Shown in pieces: positions 7,370-16,675 of a stretch of DNA of 64,000 nt. Source of the stretch: Amycolatopsis aidingensis (GTDB lineage Bacteria > Actinomycetota > Actinomycetes > Mycobacteriales > Pseudonocardiaceae). The notes beneath the pieces were generated by a model. The model was not told where the DNA came from, did no database searches, and saw only the letters and a list, made by a program, of their open reading frames with translations. The translations under genes were made by a program, and so were the position numbers. The stretch spans positions 5,678,001 through 5,742,000 of the forward strand of contig NZ_CP076538.1 in the NCBI RefSeq assembly GCF_018885265.1, given 5' to 3'. Positions within the stretch are counted from its first letter, which is position 1. Every line of letters begins with the position of its first letter.

Positions 7370-10006
7370 ATGACCCCGTTCCGCTCCCGTCTCGCCCTGC
7401 TGCTCGCCGTGCTGTGCGCCCTCGCGCTGACGCCGGGCACGGTCTCCGCCGGATCCATCGCCACGGCTGACGCCGAAGGTCTGGTCATGCCGAAAGCGAT
7501 GGGCGAAGGCAGCACCGTCACCGGCTGGCACATCCGTTCCTCCGCCGAGCTCGACGCCGGTGGGGAACGCATCTCCCTACCGGACTTCGGCAACGCCGGC
7601 TGGTACCCGGTGGCGCCCCGGTCCACGATCGTGGCGGGGCTGGTGCAGAACGGCCGCTACCCCGGCCTTTTCCACTCCACCAACATGCGCGACCAGGTCG
7701 ACCGCGCGGACTTCGAGGTGCCGTGGTGGTACCGCACCGAGTTCCGCGCCGCGGGCCGGGAGCGGCACACCTTCCTGCGGATACCCGGCGCGGTCTCCCG
7801 TGCCGACGTATGGCTCAACGGCCGCTCGCTCGGTGAGGTCGTCGGTACCTACAACGCCCGCGAGTTCGACATCGGGCCACTGCTGCGGCCGGGGCGCAAC
7901 GCGCTGGCCATCCGGGTGCACCCCTCCGACCCGGACAAGGACTTCGCGATCAGCTGGCTGGACTGGGCACAGCCCGCTCCGGACAACAACATGGGCATCT
8001 GGCGGGACGTGCGGCTCGTGCGGACCGGCCCGGTGACGCTGCTCGGTTCCTACGTGCACACCGACCTGGACCTGCCGAGCATGGACTCGGCACGACTGGT
8101 CGCGCATGCCGAGGTACGGAACAACTCGGCACGCGCGCGGAACGTGGTGCTGCACGGCCGGATCGGACCGCACCGGCTGCGCACGGAGGTCCGGCTGGCC
8201 GCCGGACAGACCCGCACCGTTGCCTTCCCCGGCGTGGCGGTGCGGGACCCGCGGGTGTGGTGGCCGGCCCAGCTCGGCAAGCAGCCGCTGTACCGGCTGG
8301 AGCTCACCGCGTGGACCGGGTTCCGGTTGTCCGACCGGGACCGCACGACCTTCGGCATCCGCGAGGTGGACTCGAAGCTGAACGAGTCCGGCGACCGGCA
8401 GTTCTACGTCAATGGCAGGGCATTGCAGATCCGCAGCGCGGGCTGGGCCTCCGACCTGCTGCTCCGGTCCCGGCCGGACCGCCTGCGCGCGCAGCTGGAG
8501 TACGTCCGCGATCTCGGGCTGAACGCCATCCGGCTGGAGGGCAAGCTGGAGACCCCGGAGTTCTACGAGATCGCGGACCGTACCGGGATCATGCTGCTCA
8601 CCGGCTGGGAATGCTGCGACAAGTGGGAGCCGTGGACCAGCTGGGGCGGGGAGGAATGGACCGCCGAGGACTACCCCATCGCCAGGGACTCGATGGCCGC
8701 GCAGGCACGGGTGCTGCGCAGCCACCCGAGCGTGATCGCGTTCCTGATCGGCAGTGACATCGCGCCGCCGGAGGACGTGCAGCGGATGTACCTTGCGGAG
8801 CTGGAACGGGCTGGCTGGCCGAACCCGGTCATCCCGGCCGCCGCCTCGCGGAACGCCCCCGAGCCGCTGGGGCCCTCCGGGTTGAAGATGGAGGGACCCT
8901 ACGACTGGGTTCCGCCAAACTACTGGTACGGCGACCGGCTCGGCGCGGCCTACGGCTTCGCCGGTGAGCTGAGCGCCGGCCACTCGGTACCCACAATGGA
9001 CAGCCTGCGCCGGATGCTCTCCCCCGCGGAGCGGGAGAAGCTCTGGCGGGAGCCGGCTGCGCAGCAGTTCCACACCGGGCGCGGCACGCCGCCCTTCGAC
9101 AACCTCCAGCTGTTCAGCACGGCGCTTGCGCAGCGCTACGGTGCCCCCACCGGCCTTGCCGACTATGTGGAGAAGGCGCAGCTGGCCAACTACGAGAACA
9201 CCAGGGCACAGTTCGAGGCCTACGCGCGCCGGATGACCGCACAACGCCCGGCGACCGGGCTGGTCTACTGGATGCTGAACAACGCGTGGCCCTCGCTGAA
9301 CTGGCATCTCTACGACTACTACCTGAACCCCGGCGGCGCCTACTTCGGCGCGAAGAAGGGGAACGAGGTGCTGCACGTCCAGTACTCCTACGACGACCGT
9401 TCGGTCGTGGTGGTCGGCCAGGGACCCGAGCCGGAACGTGGGCTGACCGTGCGGGCGGAGGTCTACAACCTGGACGGCACCCTGATGCACCGGTCCGAGC
9501 GGCAAGGGGTGTCGGTGGGTTCGCTGGACGTGACCGAGGCGCTGACCCTGCCGGAGCTGTCCGGGCTGTCGGACACCTACTTCGTGCGGCTCGGGCTGTC
9601 CAGGAACGGGCAGCAGCTCAGCCGCAACACCTACTGGCTGTCCACCCGGCCGGATGTGCCGGACTGGGAGGAGTCGAGCTGGTACCACACGCCGGTCAGC
9701 CAGTACGCCGACCTCGGCGGCCTTGCGGAGCTGCCGGACGCGGCCATCGAGGTGCGCACCCGCACCGGGCACGCGGGCACCACGGTGACCCTGCGCAACA
9801 CCTCGGAGACGATCGCCCCCGCGGTGCGGGCCACCCTGCGCAAACCGGACGGCTCGCGGGTGCTTCCGGTCACCTGGAGCGACAACTACGTCTCGCTGTG
9901 GCCGGGCGAGTCGGTCACCCTGCGAGCCTCGTACCAGCAGCAGGACGCGGGCGGGCGGCCCACGGTGGAGATCGGCGGGGTGAACGCGGTGCCGGCGGCA
10001 CGCTGA
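7370..10006 (+). CDS. Secreted GH2 exo-beta-D-glucosaminidase-type glycoside hydrolase
   Basis: An 878-residue secreted enzyme. ATG at 7370 with an upstream AGAGGAG site gives a Sec signal peptide (RSRLALLLAVLCALAL, cleavage near VSA-G). GH2 architecture follows: a sugar-binding jelly roll, an Ig-like beta-sandwich, a TIM barrel, and C-terminal Ig-like domains. In CsxA of Amycolatopsis, the type enzyme for exo-beta-D-glucosaminidase, the general acid is Asp and the nucleophile Glu about 70 residues later; here Asp463 sits in IGSDIAPP and Glu533 in FAGELSAG, the same spacing and motif. The likely role is release of glucosamine from chitosan ends outside the cell. A longer frame from 7310 lacks a good site. 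The exact substrate needs assay. Confidence 0.85.
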   Translation: MTPFRSRLALLLAVLCALALTPGTVSAGSIATADAEGLVMPKAMGEGSTVTGWHIRSSAELDAGGERISLPDFGNAGWYPVAPRSTIVAGLVQNGRYPGLFHSTNMRDQVDRADFEVPWWYRTEFRAAGRERHTFLRIPGAVSRADVWLNGRSLGEVVGTYNAREFDIGPLLRPGRNALAIRVHPSDPDKDFAISWLDWAQPAPDNNMGIWRDVRLVRTGPVTLLGSYVHTDLDLPSMDSARLVAHAEVRNNSARARNVVLHGRIGPHRLRTEVRLAAGQTRTVAFPGVAVRDPRVWWPAQLGKQPLYRLELTAWTGFRLSDRDRTTFGIREVDSKLNESGDRQFYVNGRALQIRSAGWASDLLLRSRPDRLRAQLEYVRDLGLNAIRLEGKLETPEFYEIADRTGIMLLTGWECCDKWEPWTSWGGEEWTAEDYPIARDSMAAQARVLRSHPSVIAFLIGSDIAPPEDVQRMYLAELERAGWPNPVIPAAASRNAPEPLGPSGLKMEGPYDWVPPNYWYGDRLGAAYGFAGELSAGHSVPTMDSLRRMLSPAEREKLWREPAAQQFHTGRGTPPFDNLQLFSTALAQRYGAPTGLADYVEKAQLANYENTRAQFEAYARRMTAQRPATGLVYWMLNNAWPSLNWHLYDYYLNPGGAYFGAKKGNEVLHVQYSYDDRSVVVVGQGPEPERGLTVRAEVYNLDGTLMHRSERQGVSVGSLDVTEALTLPELSGLSDTYFVRLGLSRNGQQLSRNTYWLSTRPDVPDWEESSWYHTPVSQYADLGGLAELPDAAIEVRTRTGHAGTTVTLRNTSETIAPAVRATLRKPDGSRVLPVTWSDNYVSLWPGESVTLRASYQQQDAGGRPTVEIGGVNAVPAAR

Positions 10007-10031
10007 GCAGCGTCCGCGTCGGAACGTCCGG

Positions 10032-10103
10032 TGGGCGCAGCTGGGTTCGAACCAGCGACCCCCTGCTTGTAAGGCAGGTGCTCTTCCGCTGAGCTATGCG
10101 CCC
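10032..10103 (-). tRNA. tRNA-Val (UAC)
   Basis: A complete 72-nt cloverleaf on the minus strand: acceptor GGGCGCA paired with TGCGCCC, D-stem GCTC/GAGC, anticodon stem CCTGC/GCAGG with loop CTTACAA giving anticodon TAC, 5-nt variable loop, T-stem GCTGG/CCAGC with loop TTCGAAC. CCA is not encoded. It lies 25 bp downstream of the glycosidase stop and reads opposite to it. Confidence 0.95.
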
Positions 10104-10139
10104 CGGGTCGGCACCCGGCTCCGGGTGCCGACCGGTGGA

Positions 10140-10604
10140 TCATGCGGGCAGTTCGGCCACGGCCTTCTTCCAGGACTGCTGGTCCCGGGGCTCACCGGGC
10201 TGGTTCACCTCGGCGTAGCGCACCACACCCTCTTTGTCGATCAGGAAGGTGCCGCGGTTGGCCAGCCCCGCGCCCTCGTTGAAGACGCCGTAGGCTGTGG
10301 CGACCTCGCCGTGCGGCCAGAAGTCCGACAGCAGCGGGAACTGGTAGCCCTGCTGCTCGGCCCAGGCCTTGAGCGAGAACGGTGTGTCCACCGACACACC
10401 GAGCACCTGCACGCCCTGGCCATCGTACTCCGCGAACTCGTCCCGCAGCTGGCAGAGCTCGCCCTGACAGATGCCGCTGAAGGCGAACGGATAGAACACC
10501 AGCAGCACCGGCTTGTCACCACGGAACGACGACAGGGTGACGTCCTGCTTGTTGTAGTCCTTGAGCGTGAAGTCCGGGGCCTGCGAACCGACCTCGACGG
10601 CCAT
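10140..10604 (-). CDS. ahpE: AhpE-like peroxiredoxin
   Basis: A 154-residue thioredoxin-fold peroxidase closely resembling mycobacterial AhpE (Rv2238c). It has the PFAFSGIC catalytic segment with the peroxidatic Cys46, and the FPLLSDFWPHG and NRGTFLIDKEG family motifs. Unlike AhpE of M. tuberculosis, a second Cys (Cys51) follows five residues later, the spacing seen in atypical two-Cys BCP-type enzymes, so it may resolve intramolecularly. The ATG at 10604 has a GAGAGGAAG site. The neighbours DUF3052 and aceE occur in the same order in M. tuberculosis, supporting orthology. It acts in the cytosol on peroxides or peroxynitrite. Confidence 0.92.
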   Translation of the reverse strand: MAVEVGSQAPDFTLKDYNKQDVTLSSFRGDKPVLLVFYPFAFSGICQGELCQLRDEFAEYDGQGVQVLGVSVDTPFSLKAWAEQQGYQFPLLSDFWPHGEVATAYGVFNEGAGLANRGTFLIDKEGVVRYAEVNQPGEPRDQQSWKKAVAELPA

Positions 10605-10703
10605 ACCGCGCTTCCTCTCCCAGCGTAAACCGCTGTGGCACGAAATCCTGGGTTCCGGCCAACCCTATCGTGGGCCGGCCCGGCATTCACCGGGGAGCGC
10701 TGC

Positions 10704-11129
10704 TCAGCGACGTGATTTGGACCTCGGTACGAGCCTCGTGCCAGCCCAGTGCGCGCCGATGCTGGCGTTGGAGGTCTGCGAAAGCCCCGCCGCGGGGACC
10801 GCCTCGGCGATGTCGCTCGGCTCGACGTGACCCGGCTGGCCGGTCTTCGGCGTCAGCACCCAGATCACCCCGTTCTCGTCGATCGGCACCCTGGCATCCA
10901 GCAGCGCGTCGCCGAGGTCGCCGTCGTCCTCACGCCACCAGAGCAGCACCACGTCGACGACCTCGTCAGCGTCCTCGTCGAGCAGCTCACCCTCGATCAG
11001 CTCCTCGATCGCCGAGCGGACGTCCTCATCGACGTCCTCGTCCCAGCCGATCTCCTGGACCACCATGTCCGGCCTGATTCCAAGCCTCTCGGCGACGCTG
11101 TTCTGTTCAGCGTCTCCCGCGGCGACCAC
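10704..11129 (-). CDS. DUF3052 family protein
   Basis: A 141-residue acidic protein matching the actinobacterial DUF3052 family (Rv2239c-like): AEQNSVAERLGI near the N-terminus, then VVQEIGWDEDVDEDVR, WWREDDGDLGDAL, and WVLTPKTGQPGHVEPSDI. The function is unknown. I prefer GTG at 11129 because GGAGGA lies about 9 nt upstream and the family normally starts with a short Met-Val-Ala segment; a GTG at 11138 is too close to that site, and the frame extends further to 11198. It lies between ahpE (99 bp downstream) and the divergent aceE. Confidence 0.85.
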   Translation of the reverse strand: MVAAGDAEQNSVAERLGIRPDMVVQEIGWDEDVDEDVRSAIEELIEGELLDEDADEVVDVVLLWWREDDGDLGDALLDARVPIDENGVIWVLTPKTGQPGHVEPSDIAEAVPAAGLSQTSNASIGAHWAGTRLVPRSKSRR

Positions 11130-11541
11130 GACTTTCACTCCTCCAGCTACAACCGAGTGCGACGGGCACCGGCACAGCCGGGCCGCCGCACGTTTCAACG
11201 TCAGATGCGCATAGCGAACACGTCAACGGCGCACGGCGCAACCGGCCACACCGGATCGTCGGCAAGTCGTGTCGCTGCGCAGCGCCGCCCCGTGTCCCGC
11301 CACCTTCGCCCGGCAGACCCGTGCGGCCGGGCTCGGTGGGCAGGGCTGGCTTAGTCTGGAGGGTGTGCCCCACCAGGGGACCAGCCAGCCGAAACACCCG
11401 GCCAACGTTACCGCGCAGTAGCGATGACGGCGGCCGAGTTTACGACGACGATGACAGGCGAAGCACAGCCCAGCCCGCCGCCATCGACGCCGGCGACTGC
11501 GCACAACCAGGCAAGACGGCTACAACCGGCGAGGAGATCCC
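11130..11541. other. Divergent intergenic region before aceE
   Basis: About 410 bp without a convincing gene, separating the divergent DUF3052 and aceE genes. Short open frames here lack family resemblance. It should hold both promoters. I see no clear operator dyad and no riboswitch-like structure; a GAGGAG site sits just before the aceE TTG start. Confidence 0.5.
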
Positions 11542-14334
11542 TTGGCCCCGCAGAACAACGGCGCCTCCGGCCAGGAGGCCCCGGCCCGTGTCCGCGTCAT
11601 CCGTGACGGCTTGGCCGCACACCTGCCCGACATCGACCCGGAGGAGACGTCCGAGTGGCTGGACTCCTTCGACGCCGCGCTGGCCCGCGGCGGGCAGCAG
11701 CGGGCCCGTTATCTGATGTTGAGGGTCCTGGAGCGCGCTCGCGAACGCAACATCGGCGTACCGCCGCTGACGGCCACCGACTACGTGAACACGATCCCGA
11801 CCGAGAACGAGCCATGGTTCCCCGGTGACGAGGAGATCGAGCGCCGCTACCGCGCGTACATCCGGTGGAACGCCGCGGTGATGGTGCACCGCGCACAGCG
11901 TCCCGGCGTCGGCGTCGGCGGTCATATCTCCACCTACGCCTCCTCGGCGGCCCTCTACGAGGTCGGGTTCAACCACTTCTTCCGCGGCAAGGACCACTCC
12001 GGTGGCGGGGACCACATCTTCGTGCAGGGGCACGCCTCCCCCGGCATCTATGCCCGTGCCTACCTCGAGGGCAGGCTGAGCGCCGACCAGCTGGACGGGT
12101 TCCGGCAGGAGTACTCGCACGCGGGCGAGGGCGGCGGGCTGCCGTCCTACCCGCACCCCAGGCTGATGCCGGACTTCTGGGAGTACCCGACGGTGTCCAT
12201 GGGGCTGGGCCCGATGAACGCGATCTTCCAGGCCCGGTTCAACCGCTACCTGCGCGACCGCGGCATCAAGGACACGAACGACCAGCACGTATGGGCGTTC
12301 CTCGGGGACGGCGAGATGGACGAGCCGGAGTCGCGCGGCCTGATCCACGTCGCCGCGGGCGAGGGCCTGGACAACCTCACCTTCGTGATCAACTGCAACC
12401 TGCAGCGGCTGGACGGCCCGGTGCGCGGGAACGGCAAGATCATCCAGGAGCTGGAGGCCTACTTCCGCGGCGCGGGCTGGAACGTCATCAAGGTGATCTG
12501 GGGCCGCGAGTGGGACGCCCTGCTGCACGGCGACCGGGACGGCGCACTGGTGAACCTGATGAACACCACCCCGGACGGTGACTTCCAGACCTACAAGGCC
12601 AACGACGGCGCCTACGTCCGGGAGCACTTCTTCGGCCGCGACCCGCGCACCAAGGAGCTGGTCAAGGACCTCTCCGACGCCGACATCTGGAACCTCAAGC
12701 GCGGTGGCCACGACTACCGCAAGGTCTACGCCGCGTACAAGGCGGCGCTGGAGCACCACGGCCAGCCGACCGTGATCCTGGCGCACACGATCAAGGGCTA
12801 CGGCCTCGGCCCTGCCTTCGAGGGCCGCAACGCCACGCACCAGATGAAGAAGCTGACCCTGGACGACCTCAAGCTGTTCCGGGACGCCCAGCGCATCCCG
12901 ATCAGCGACGAGGAGCTGGAGCGCGACCCGAAGCTGCCGCCGTACTACCACCCCGGCGAGGACTCACCGGAGATCGAGTACCTGCTCAGCCGCAGGCGCA
13001 CCCTCGGCGGGTTCCTGCCCGAGCGCAGGGCCAAGGCCAAGCCGCTGGTGCTGCCGGGGGACAAGGTGTACGACTCGGTGCGCAAGGGCTCCGGCAAGCA
13101 GGAGGTCGCCACCACGATGGCCTTCGTCCGGCTGGTGCGCGAGCTGGCCAAGGACGCCGAGATCGGCAACCGGATCGTGCCGATCATCCCGGACGAGGCC
13201 CGCACGTTCGGTCTGGACTCGATGTTCCCGACGGCCAAGATCTACAACCCGCACGGGCAGAGCTACACCTCGGTGGACGCCCAGCTGATGCTGGCCTACA
13301 AGGAGTCCGAGCGGGGGCAGTTGCTGCACGAGGGCATCAACGAGGCCGGGTCCACCGCCTCGTTCACCGCGATCGGCACCTCCTACGCCACGCACGGTGA
13401 GCCGATGATCCCGATCTACATCTTCTACTCGATGTTCGGGTTCCAGCGCACCGGGGACGGGCTGTACGCGGCGGCCGACCAGATGGCCCGCGGGTTCGTG
13501 CTGGGCGCCACCGCGGGCCGCACCACGCTGACCGGGGAGGGCCTGCAGCACGCCGACGGCCACTCGATCCTGCTGTCCGCGACCAACCCGGCCACGGTGA
13601 CCTACGACCCGGCGTGGTCCTTCGAGATCGCGCATATCGTGCGGGACGGCCTGCGCCGGATGTACGGCGAGGGCGGACCGGACGGCTGCGGCGAGAACGT
13701 CTTCTACTACATCACCGTCTACAACGAGCCGTACCAGCAGCCCGCCGAGCCGGAGGACCTGGATGTGGACGGGCTGCTGCGCGGGCTGTACCGGTACGCG
13801 GCCGCGCCGGATGGCACCGGGCCGCAGGCGCAGATCCTGGTCTCCGGGGTCACCATGCCGGACGCGCTGCGGGCCCAGCAGATGCTTGCCGAGCAGTGGG
13901 GTGTGCGGGCCTCGGTCTGGTCGGCCACCTCGTGGACCGAGCTGCGCCGGGAGGCCGTGGAGGTGGACCGGGACAACATGCTCTACCCGGCCAGCGAGCC
14001 GCGGGTCCCGTACGTGACCGAGGCGCTGCGCGACGTCGCGGGCCCGGTGGTCGCGGTGTCGGACTGGATGCGCGCGGTCCCGGACCTGATCCGTCCCTGG
14101 GTGCCCACCGACATGCTCACCCTGGGCACGGACGGCTTCGGCTTCTCCGACACCCGGCCCGCCGCGCGGCGGCACTTCCTTGTCGACGCGGAGTCGATCA
14201 CCGTCGGTGTGCTGGCAGCGCTCGCCAAGCGCGGCGAGGTCGAGCAGTCGAAGGTGGTGGAGGCCGCCCGCGAGTACCGCATCGACGACGTCTCGGCCGC
14301 GGGCCCGCAGACCTCCGACTCCGGCGTCGCCTGA
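11542..14334 (+). CDS. aceE: Pyruvate dehydrogenase E1 component (homodimeric)
   Basis: A 930-residue E1 of the homodimeric AceE type, converting pyruvate to a hydroxyethyl-ThDP intermediate and acetylating the lipoyl E2 to give acetyl-CoA. Key features are [11 protein letters not shown] near residue 127, the ThDP/Mg motif [12 protein letters not shown], the [10 protein letters not shown] active-site region and [11 protein letters not shown]. The start is TTG at 11542 with GAGGAGAT upstream; no better start aligns. It forms an operon-like pair with lldD 38 bp downstream. In M. tuberculosis aceE also sits between the ahpE/DUF3052 pair and fasR-fabD, so gene order is conserved. E2 and E3 are not in the window. 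Confidence 0.97.
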   Translation: MAPQNNGASGQEAPARVRVIRDGLAAHLPDIDPEETSEWLDSFDAALARGGQQRARYLMLRVLERARERNIGVPPLTATDYVNTIPTENEPWFPGDEEIERRYRAYIRWNAAVMVHRAQRPGVGVGGHISTYASSAALYEVGFNHFFRGKDHSGGGDHIFVQGHASPGIYARAYLEGRLSADQLDGFRQEYSHAGEGGGLPSYPHPRLMPDFWEYPTVSMGLGPMNAIFQARFNRYLRDRGIKDTNDQHVWAFLGDGEMDEPESRGLIHVAAGEGLDNLTFVINCNLQRLDGPVRGNGKIIQELEAYFRGAGWNVIKVIWGREWDALLHGDRDGALVNLMNTTPDGDFQTYKANDGAYVREHFFGRDPRTKELVKDLSDADIWNLKRGGHDYRKVYAAYKAALEHHGQPTVILAHTIKGYGLGPAFEGRNATHQMKKLTLDDLKLFRDAQRIPISDEELERDPKLPPYYHPGEDSPEIEYLLSRRRTLGGFLPERRAKAKPLVLPGDKVYDSVRKGSGKQEVATTMAFVRLVRELAKDAEIGNRIVPIIPDEARTFGLDSMFPTAKIYNPHGQSYTSVDAQLMLAYKESERGQLLHEGINEAGSTASFTAIGTSYATHGEPMIPIYIFYSMFGFQRTGDGLYAAADQMARGFVLGATAGRTTLTGEGLQHADGHSILLSATNPATVTYDPAWSFEIAHIVRDGLRRMYGEGGPDGCGENVFYYITVYNEPYQQPAEPEDLDVDGLLRGLYRYAAAPDGTGPQAQILVSGVTMPDALRAQQMLAEQWGVRASVWSATSWTELRREAVEVDRDNMLYPASEPRVPYVTEALRDVAGPVVAVSDWMRAVPDLIRPWVPTDMLTLGTDGFGFSDTRPAARRHFLVDAESITVGVLAALAKRGEVEQSKVVEAAREYRIDDVSAAGPQTSDSGVA

Positions 14335-14372
14335 ACCGACAACCACCCGAACCAGACGACTGGGGAGCTGGG

Positions 14373-15584
14373 ATGACGAAACGGCGGGTGCCGCGGCCTG
14401 CCGAGCTGGCGGAGATCCTGCGCCCAAAGCCGATCGTGCTGAACCCGACCGACCGCAGGCTGGCGGCGGCGCACACGATCGGCGACCTGCGCATGATCGC
14501 CCGCAAGCGAAGCCCTCGTGCGGTCTTCGACTACACCGACGGTGCGGCCGAGCTGGAGGACAGCCTGCGCCGGGCCCGGCAGGCGTTCCGCAGCGTGCAG
14601 TTCCATCCGCACGTGCTGCGCGGGGTGTCCGATGTGGACACATCGACTGACATCCTGGGCGTGCGCTCCGAGCTGCCGTTCGCATTCGCGCCCACCGGCT
14701 TCACCCGGCTGATGAACCACGAGGGCGAGCGCGCGGTGGCCAGGGTGGCCGGGCGGGAGGGCATCCCGTTCGCGCTGTCCACGATGGGCACCACCTCGAT
14801 CGAGGACGTGGCCGCGGCGGCACCGGACACCCGGAAGTGGTTCCAGCTCTACGTGTGGCGGGACCGTGCGGCTGGCAAGGAGCTGATGGACCGGGCCTGG
14901 GCTGCCGGGTTCGACACCCTGCTGCTGACCGTGGACACCCCGGTGGGCGGGGCCAGGATGCGGGACGTGCGCAACGGGCTGAGCATCCCGCCCGCGCTCA
15001 CCCTGCGCACCGTGCTGGACGGGGCCACCCGGCCGGCATGGTGGTTCAACCTGCTCACCACCGAGCCGCTCACCTTCGCCTCGCTCACCTCCTGGGGTGG
15101 CACGGTGGCCGAACTGATCAACAAGATGTTCGACCCCACGCTGAACTTCGACACCCTGGACTGGGTACGGGAGAGCTGGCCGGGCAAGCTGGTGGTCAAG
15201 GGCATCCAGAACGCCGAGGACGCGGCCGACGTGGTCGAGCACGGCGCCGAGGCGGTACTGGTCTCCAACCACGGCGGGCGCCAGCTGGACCGCGCGCCCA
15301 CCCCGCTGGAGCTGCTGCCGTCGGTGCTGGACGCGGTGAACGGGGACGCCGAGGTCTGGCTGGACACCGGCATCCTCTCCGGCGGGGACATCGTGGCCGC
15401 GATCGCCATGGGCGCGGACGCCTGTCTGGTCGGCAGGGCGTTCCTGTACGGGCTGATGGCGGGCGGGGAACGCGGCGTGCAGCGCACCGTGGACATCCTG
15501 CGCGGCGAGCTCGTGCGCACGATGCAGCTGCTCGGGGTGCGCCGGATCGCCGACCTGCGGCCCAGCCACGCCACCCTGCGGTAG
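14373..15584 (+). CDS. lldD: FMN-dependent L-lactate dehydrogenase, LldD2-like
   Basis: A 403-residue alpha-hydroxy-acid dehydrogenase with an FMN-binding TIM barrel. Similarity to mycobacterial LldD2 runs from RRVP at the N-terminus through FDYTDGAAE, PTGFTRLM, KWFQLYVWRD, WPGKLVVKGI, SNHGGRQLD (catalytic His and substrate Arg), and DTGI/GGDIVAAIA to IGRAFLYG-like VGRAFLYG. It would oxidise L-lactate to pyruvate, passing electrons to the quinone pool. Placement directly after aceE makes a lactate-to-acetyl-CoA route. ATG at 14373 follows a GGGGAGCTGGG site. An intrinsic terminator follows. A related 2-hydroxy-acid substrate is possible. Confidence 0.9.
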   Translation: MTKRRVPRPAELAEILRPKPIVLNPTDRRLAAAHTIGDLRMIARKRSPRAVFDYTDGAAELEDSLRRARQAFRSVQFHPHVLRGVSDVDTSTDILGVRSELPFAFAPTGFTRLMNHEGERAVARVAGREGIPFALSTMGTTSIEDVAAAAPDTRKWFQLYVWRDRAAGKELMDRAWAAGFDTLLLTVDTPVGGARMRDVRNGLSIPPALTLRTVLDGATRPAWWFNLLTTEPLTFASLTSWGGTVAELINKMFDPTLNFDTLDWVRESWPGKLVVKGIQNAEDAADVVEHGAEAVLVSNHGGRQLDRAPTPLELLPSVLDAVNGDAEVWLDTGILSGGDIVAAIAMGADACLVGRAFLYGLMAGGERGVQRTVDILRGELVRTMQLLGVRRIADLRPSHATLR

Positions 15585-15607
15585 GCCGCGGTTATCGGGC
15601 ACAACGA

Positions 15608-15648
15608 AACGCCGGCCGGGTGAGACATGTTCACCCGGCCGGCGTTTT
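15608..15648. terminator. Intrinsic terminator after aceE-lldD
   Basis: A 14-bp perfect stem (CGCCGGCCGGGTGA at 15610-15623 with 15631-15644), 7-nt loop, and a TTTT tail on the plus strand. A and T flank it symmetrically, so it can also serve the opposing gene ending at 15660. Confidence 0.88.
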
Positions 15649-15659
15649 CGCGCGGTCAC

Positions 15660-16421
15660 TCAGCGGTCGGCGGACGGCATACCGGACGGCGGGGTCGGGG
15701 TGTCCGGCGGCACGGTGCCGCTGGTCCGCCCGCTGTCATGGGAGTCGCCCTCACCCTTGCTGAGTTGCCCCTGCATGTTCTGCAGCCAGTCGCCCCAGCG
15801 CTCCTGCGCCGGCTTGATCAGGCCGCCACCGAACCCGACGACGATCACGCCACCGATGGTGGCCAGCACCGTGATCAGCACCGGGGTGGTGACCGTGGTG
15901 GCGATGTTGATCTGGTTCAGGGCGGCGATGATCCCGAGCGCGGTGATCAGCCAGTAGGCGACCGTGCCCAGCAGCCGCCCGGCCGGGCGGGAGGCCAGCG
16001 CCCCGGTCACCAGGTCACGGACGACCTTGGCGATCGCCGCCGCCACGATGATCAGCACGATCGCGACGACGATCCGCGGCAGGAAGGCGATGACGTCGTT
16101 CAGCAACTGGCTGACCGGATTACTCTGCCCGAATACGCCGAAGGCCAGCTGCAGCGCAATCAACAGAATGAAGTAGTACACCAGCTTCACAATGAGGCCG
16201 GTGGCGTCCACATTCGATTGCCGGAGCGTCCCGGAGAGGCCGGTCTTTTCGATCAGCTTTCCGAAGCCTAGCTTGCTCAACACCAGCGACAGCGCCTTGG
16301 AAATGGCCTTGGCGATGAGCCAGCCGATGAGCAGGATGATAAGAAAGCCGATGAGTTTCGGGACGAAGGTCGCGACCAGGCTCCATGCCTGCCCCAACCC
16401 GTCCTTGAGCTGTTCGCCCAC
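15660..16421 (-). CDS. Multi-pass membrane protein with conserved TM-helix repeats (mechanosensitive-channel-like)
   Basis: A 253-residue membrane protein with five hydrophobic segments: near residues 20-40, 75-100, 110-135, 150-170 and 180-205. The repeated helix pattern (FVPKLIGFLIILLIGWLIAK and FLPRIVVAIVLIIVAAAIAK) is that of the 'conserved TM helix' family, related to small-conductance mechanosensitive channels but lacking the MscS beta domain. The C-terminal 40 residues are polar and Pro/Ser-rich. GTG at 16421 has a strong AAGGAGGAG site. It interrupts the aceE-fasR synteny seen in mycobacteria. A role in osmotic protection is plausible but unproven. Confidence 0.8.
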   Translation of the reverse strand: MGEQLKDGLGQAWSLVATFVPKLIGFLIILLIGWLIAKAISKALSLVLSKLGFGKLIEKTGLSGTLRQSNVDATGLIVKLVYYFILLIALQLAFGVFGQSNPVSQLLNDVIAFLPRIVVAIVLIIVAAAIAKVVRDLVTGALASRPAGRLLGTVAYWLITALGIIAALNQINIATTVTTPVLITVLATIGGVIVVGFGGGLIKPAQERWGDWLQNMQGQLSKGEGDSHDSGRTSGTVPPDTPTPPSGMPSADR

Positions 16422-16576
16422 AATCTCCTCCTTCGCCCGAGACGATTCAGTTGTGGGGGAATCGTTGACCAGCCTTCGTTACGCAGCAACTCGAGATGTC
16501 CACGAACGGGTGAGACGACTGGCGTTCGATGATCTACACGGTCCATAGTGGATCTACCGGTGGGGACCGGGGAGAA

Positions 16577-16628
16577 GAGACCGCCCGACGCAGCGGGAAC
16601 CGCGGCGCGTCGGGCGGTCTCTCGTTTT
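16577..16628 (+). terminator. Orphan intrinsic terminator upstream of fasR
   Basis: A 14-bp perfect stem (GAGACCGCCCGACG, 16577-16590, pairing with 16608-16621), 17-nt loop and a TCGTTTT tail on the plus strand. The genes on either side diverge, so no coding transcript on this strand ends here. It may attenuate a fasR leader transcript or end a small RNA. Confidence 0.75.
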
Positions 16629-16675
16629 GGGGCGGCCCCTCGCCCGCGGCGGCCGGACGTACGATCGATGGCGTC

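Noticed and set aside
7577..9772. 731-codon open frame on the minus strand
   Set aside because: Antisense shadow of the GH2 glycosidase; composition is Arg/Val/His-rich with no recognisable motif.
12964..15659. Long minus-strand frames opposite aceE and lldD
   Set aside because: They mirror two clear enzymes and end in different positions without start signals.
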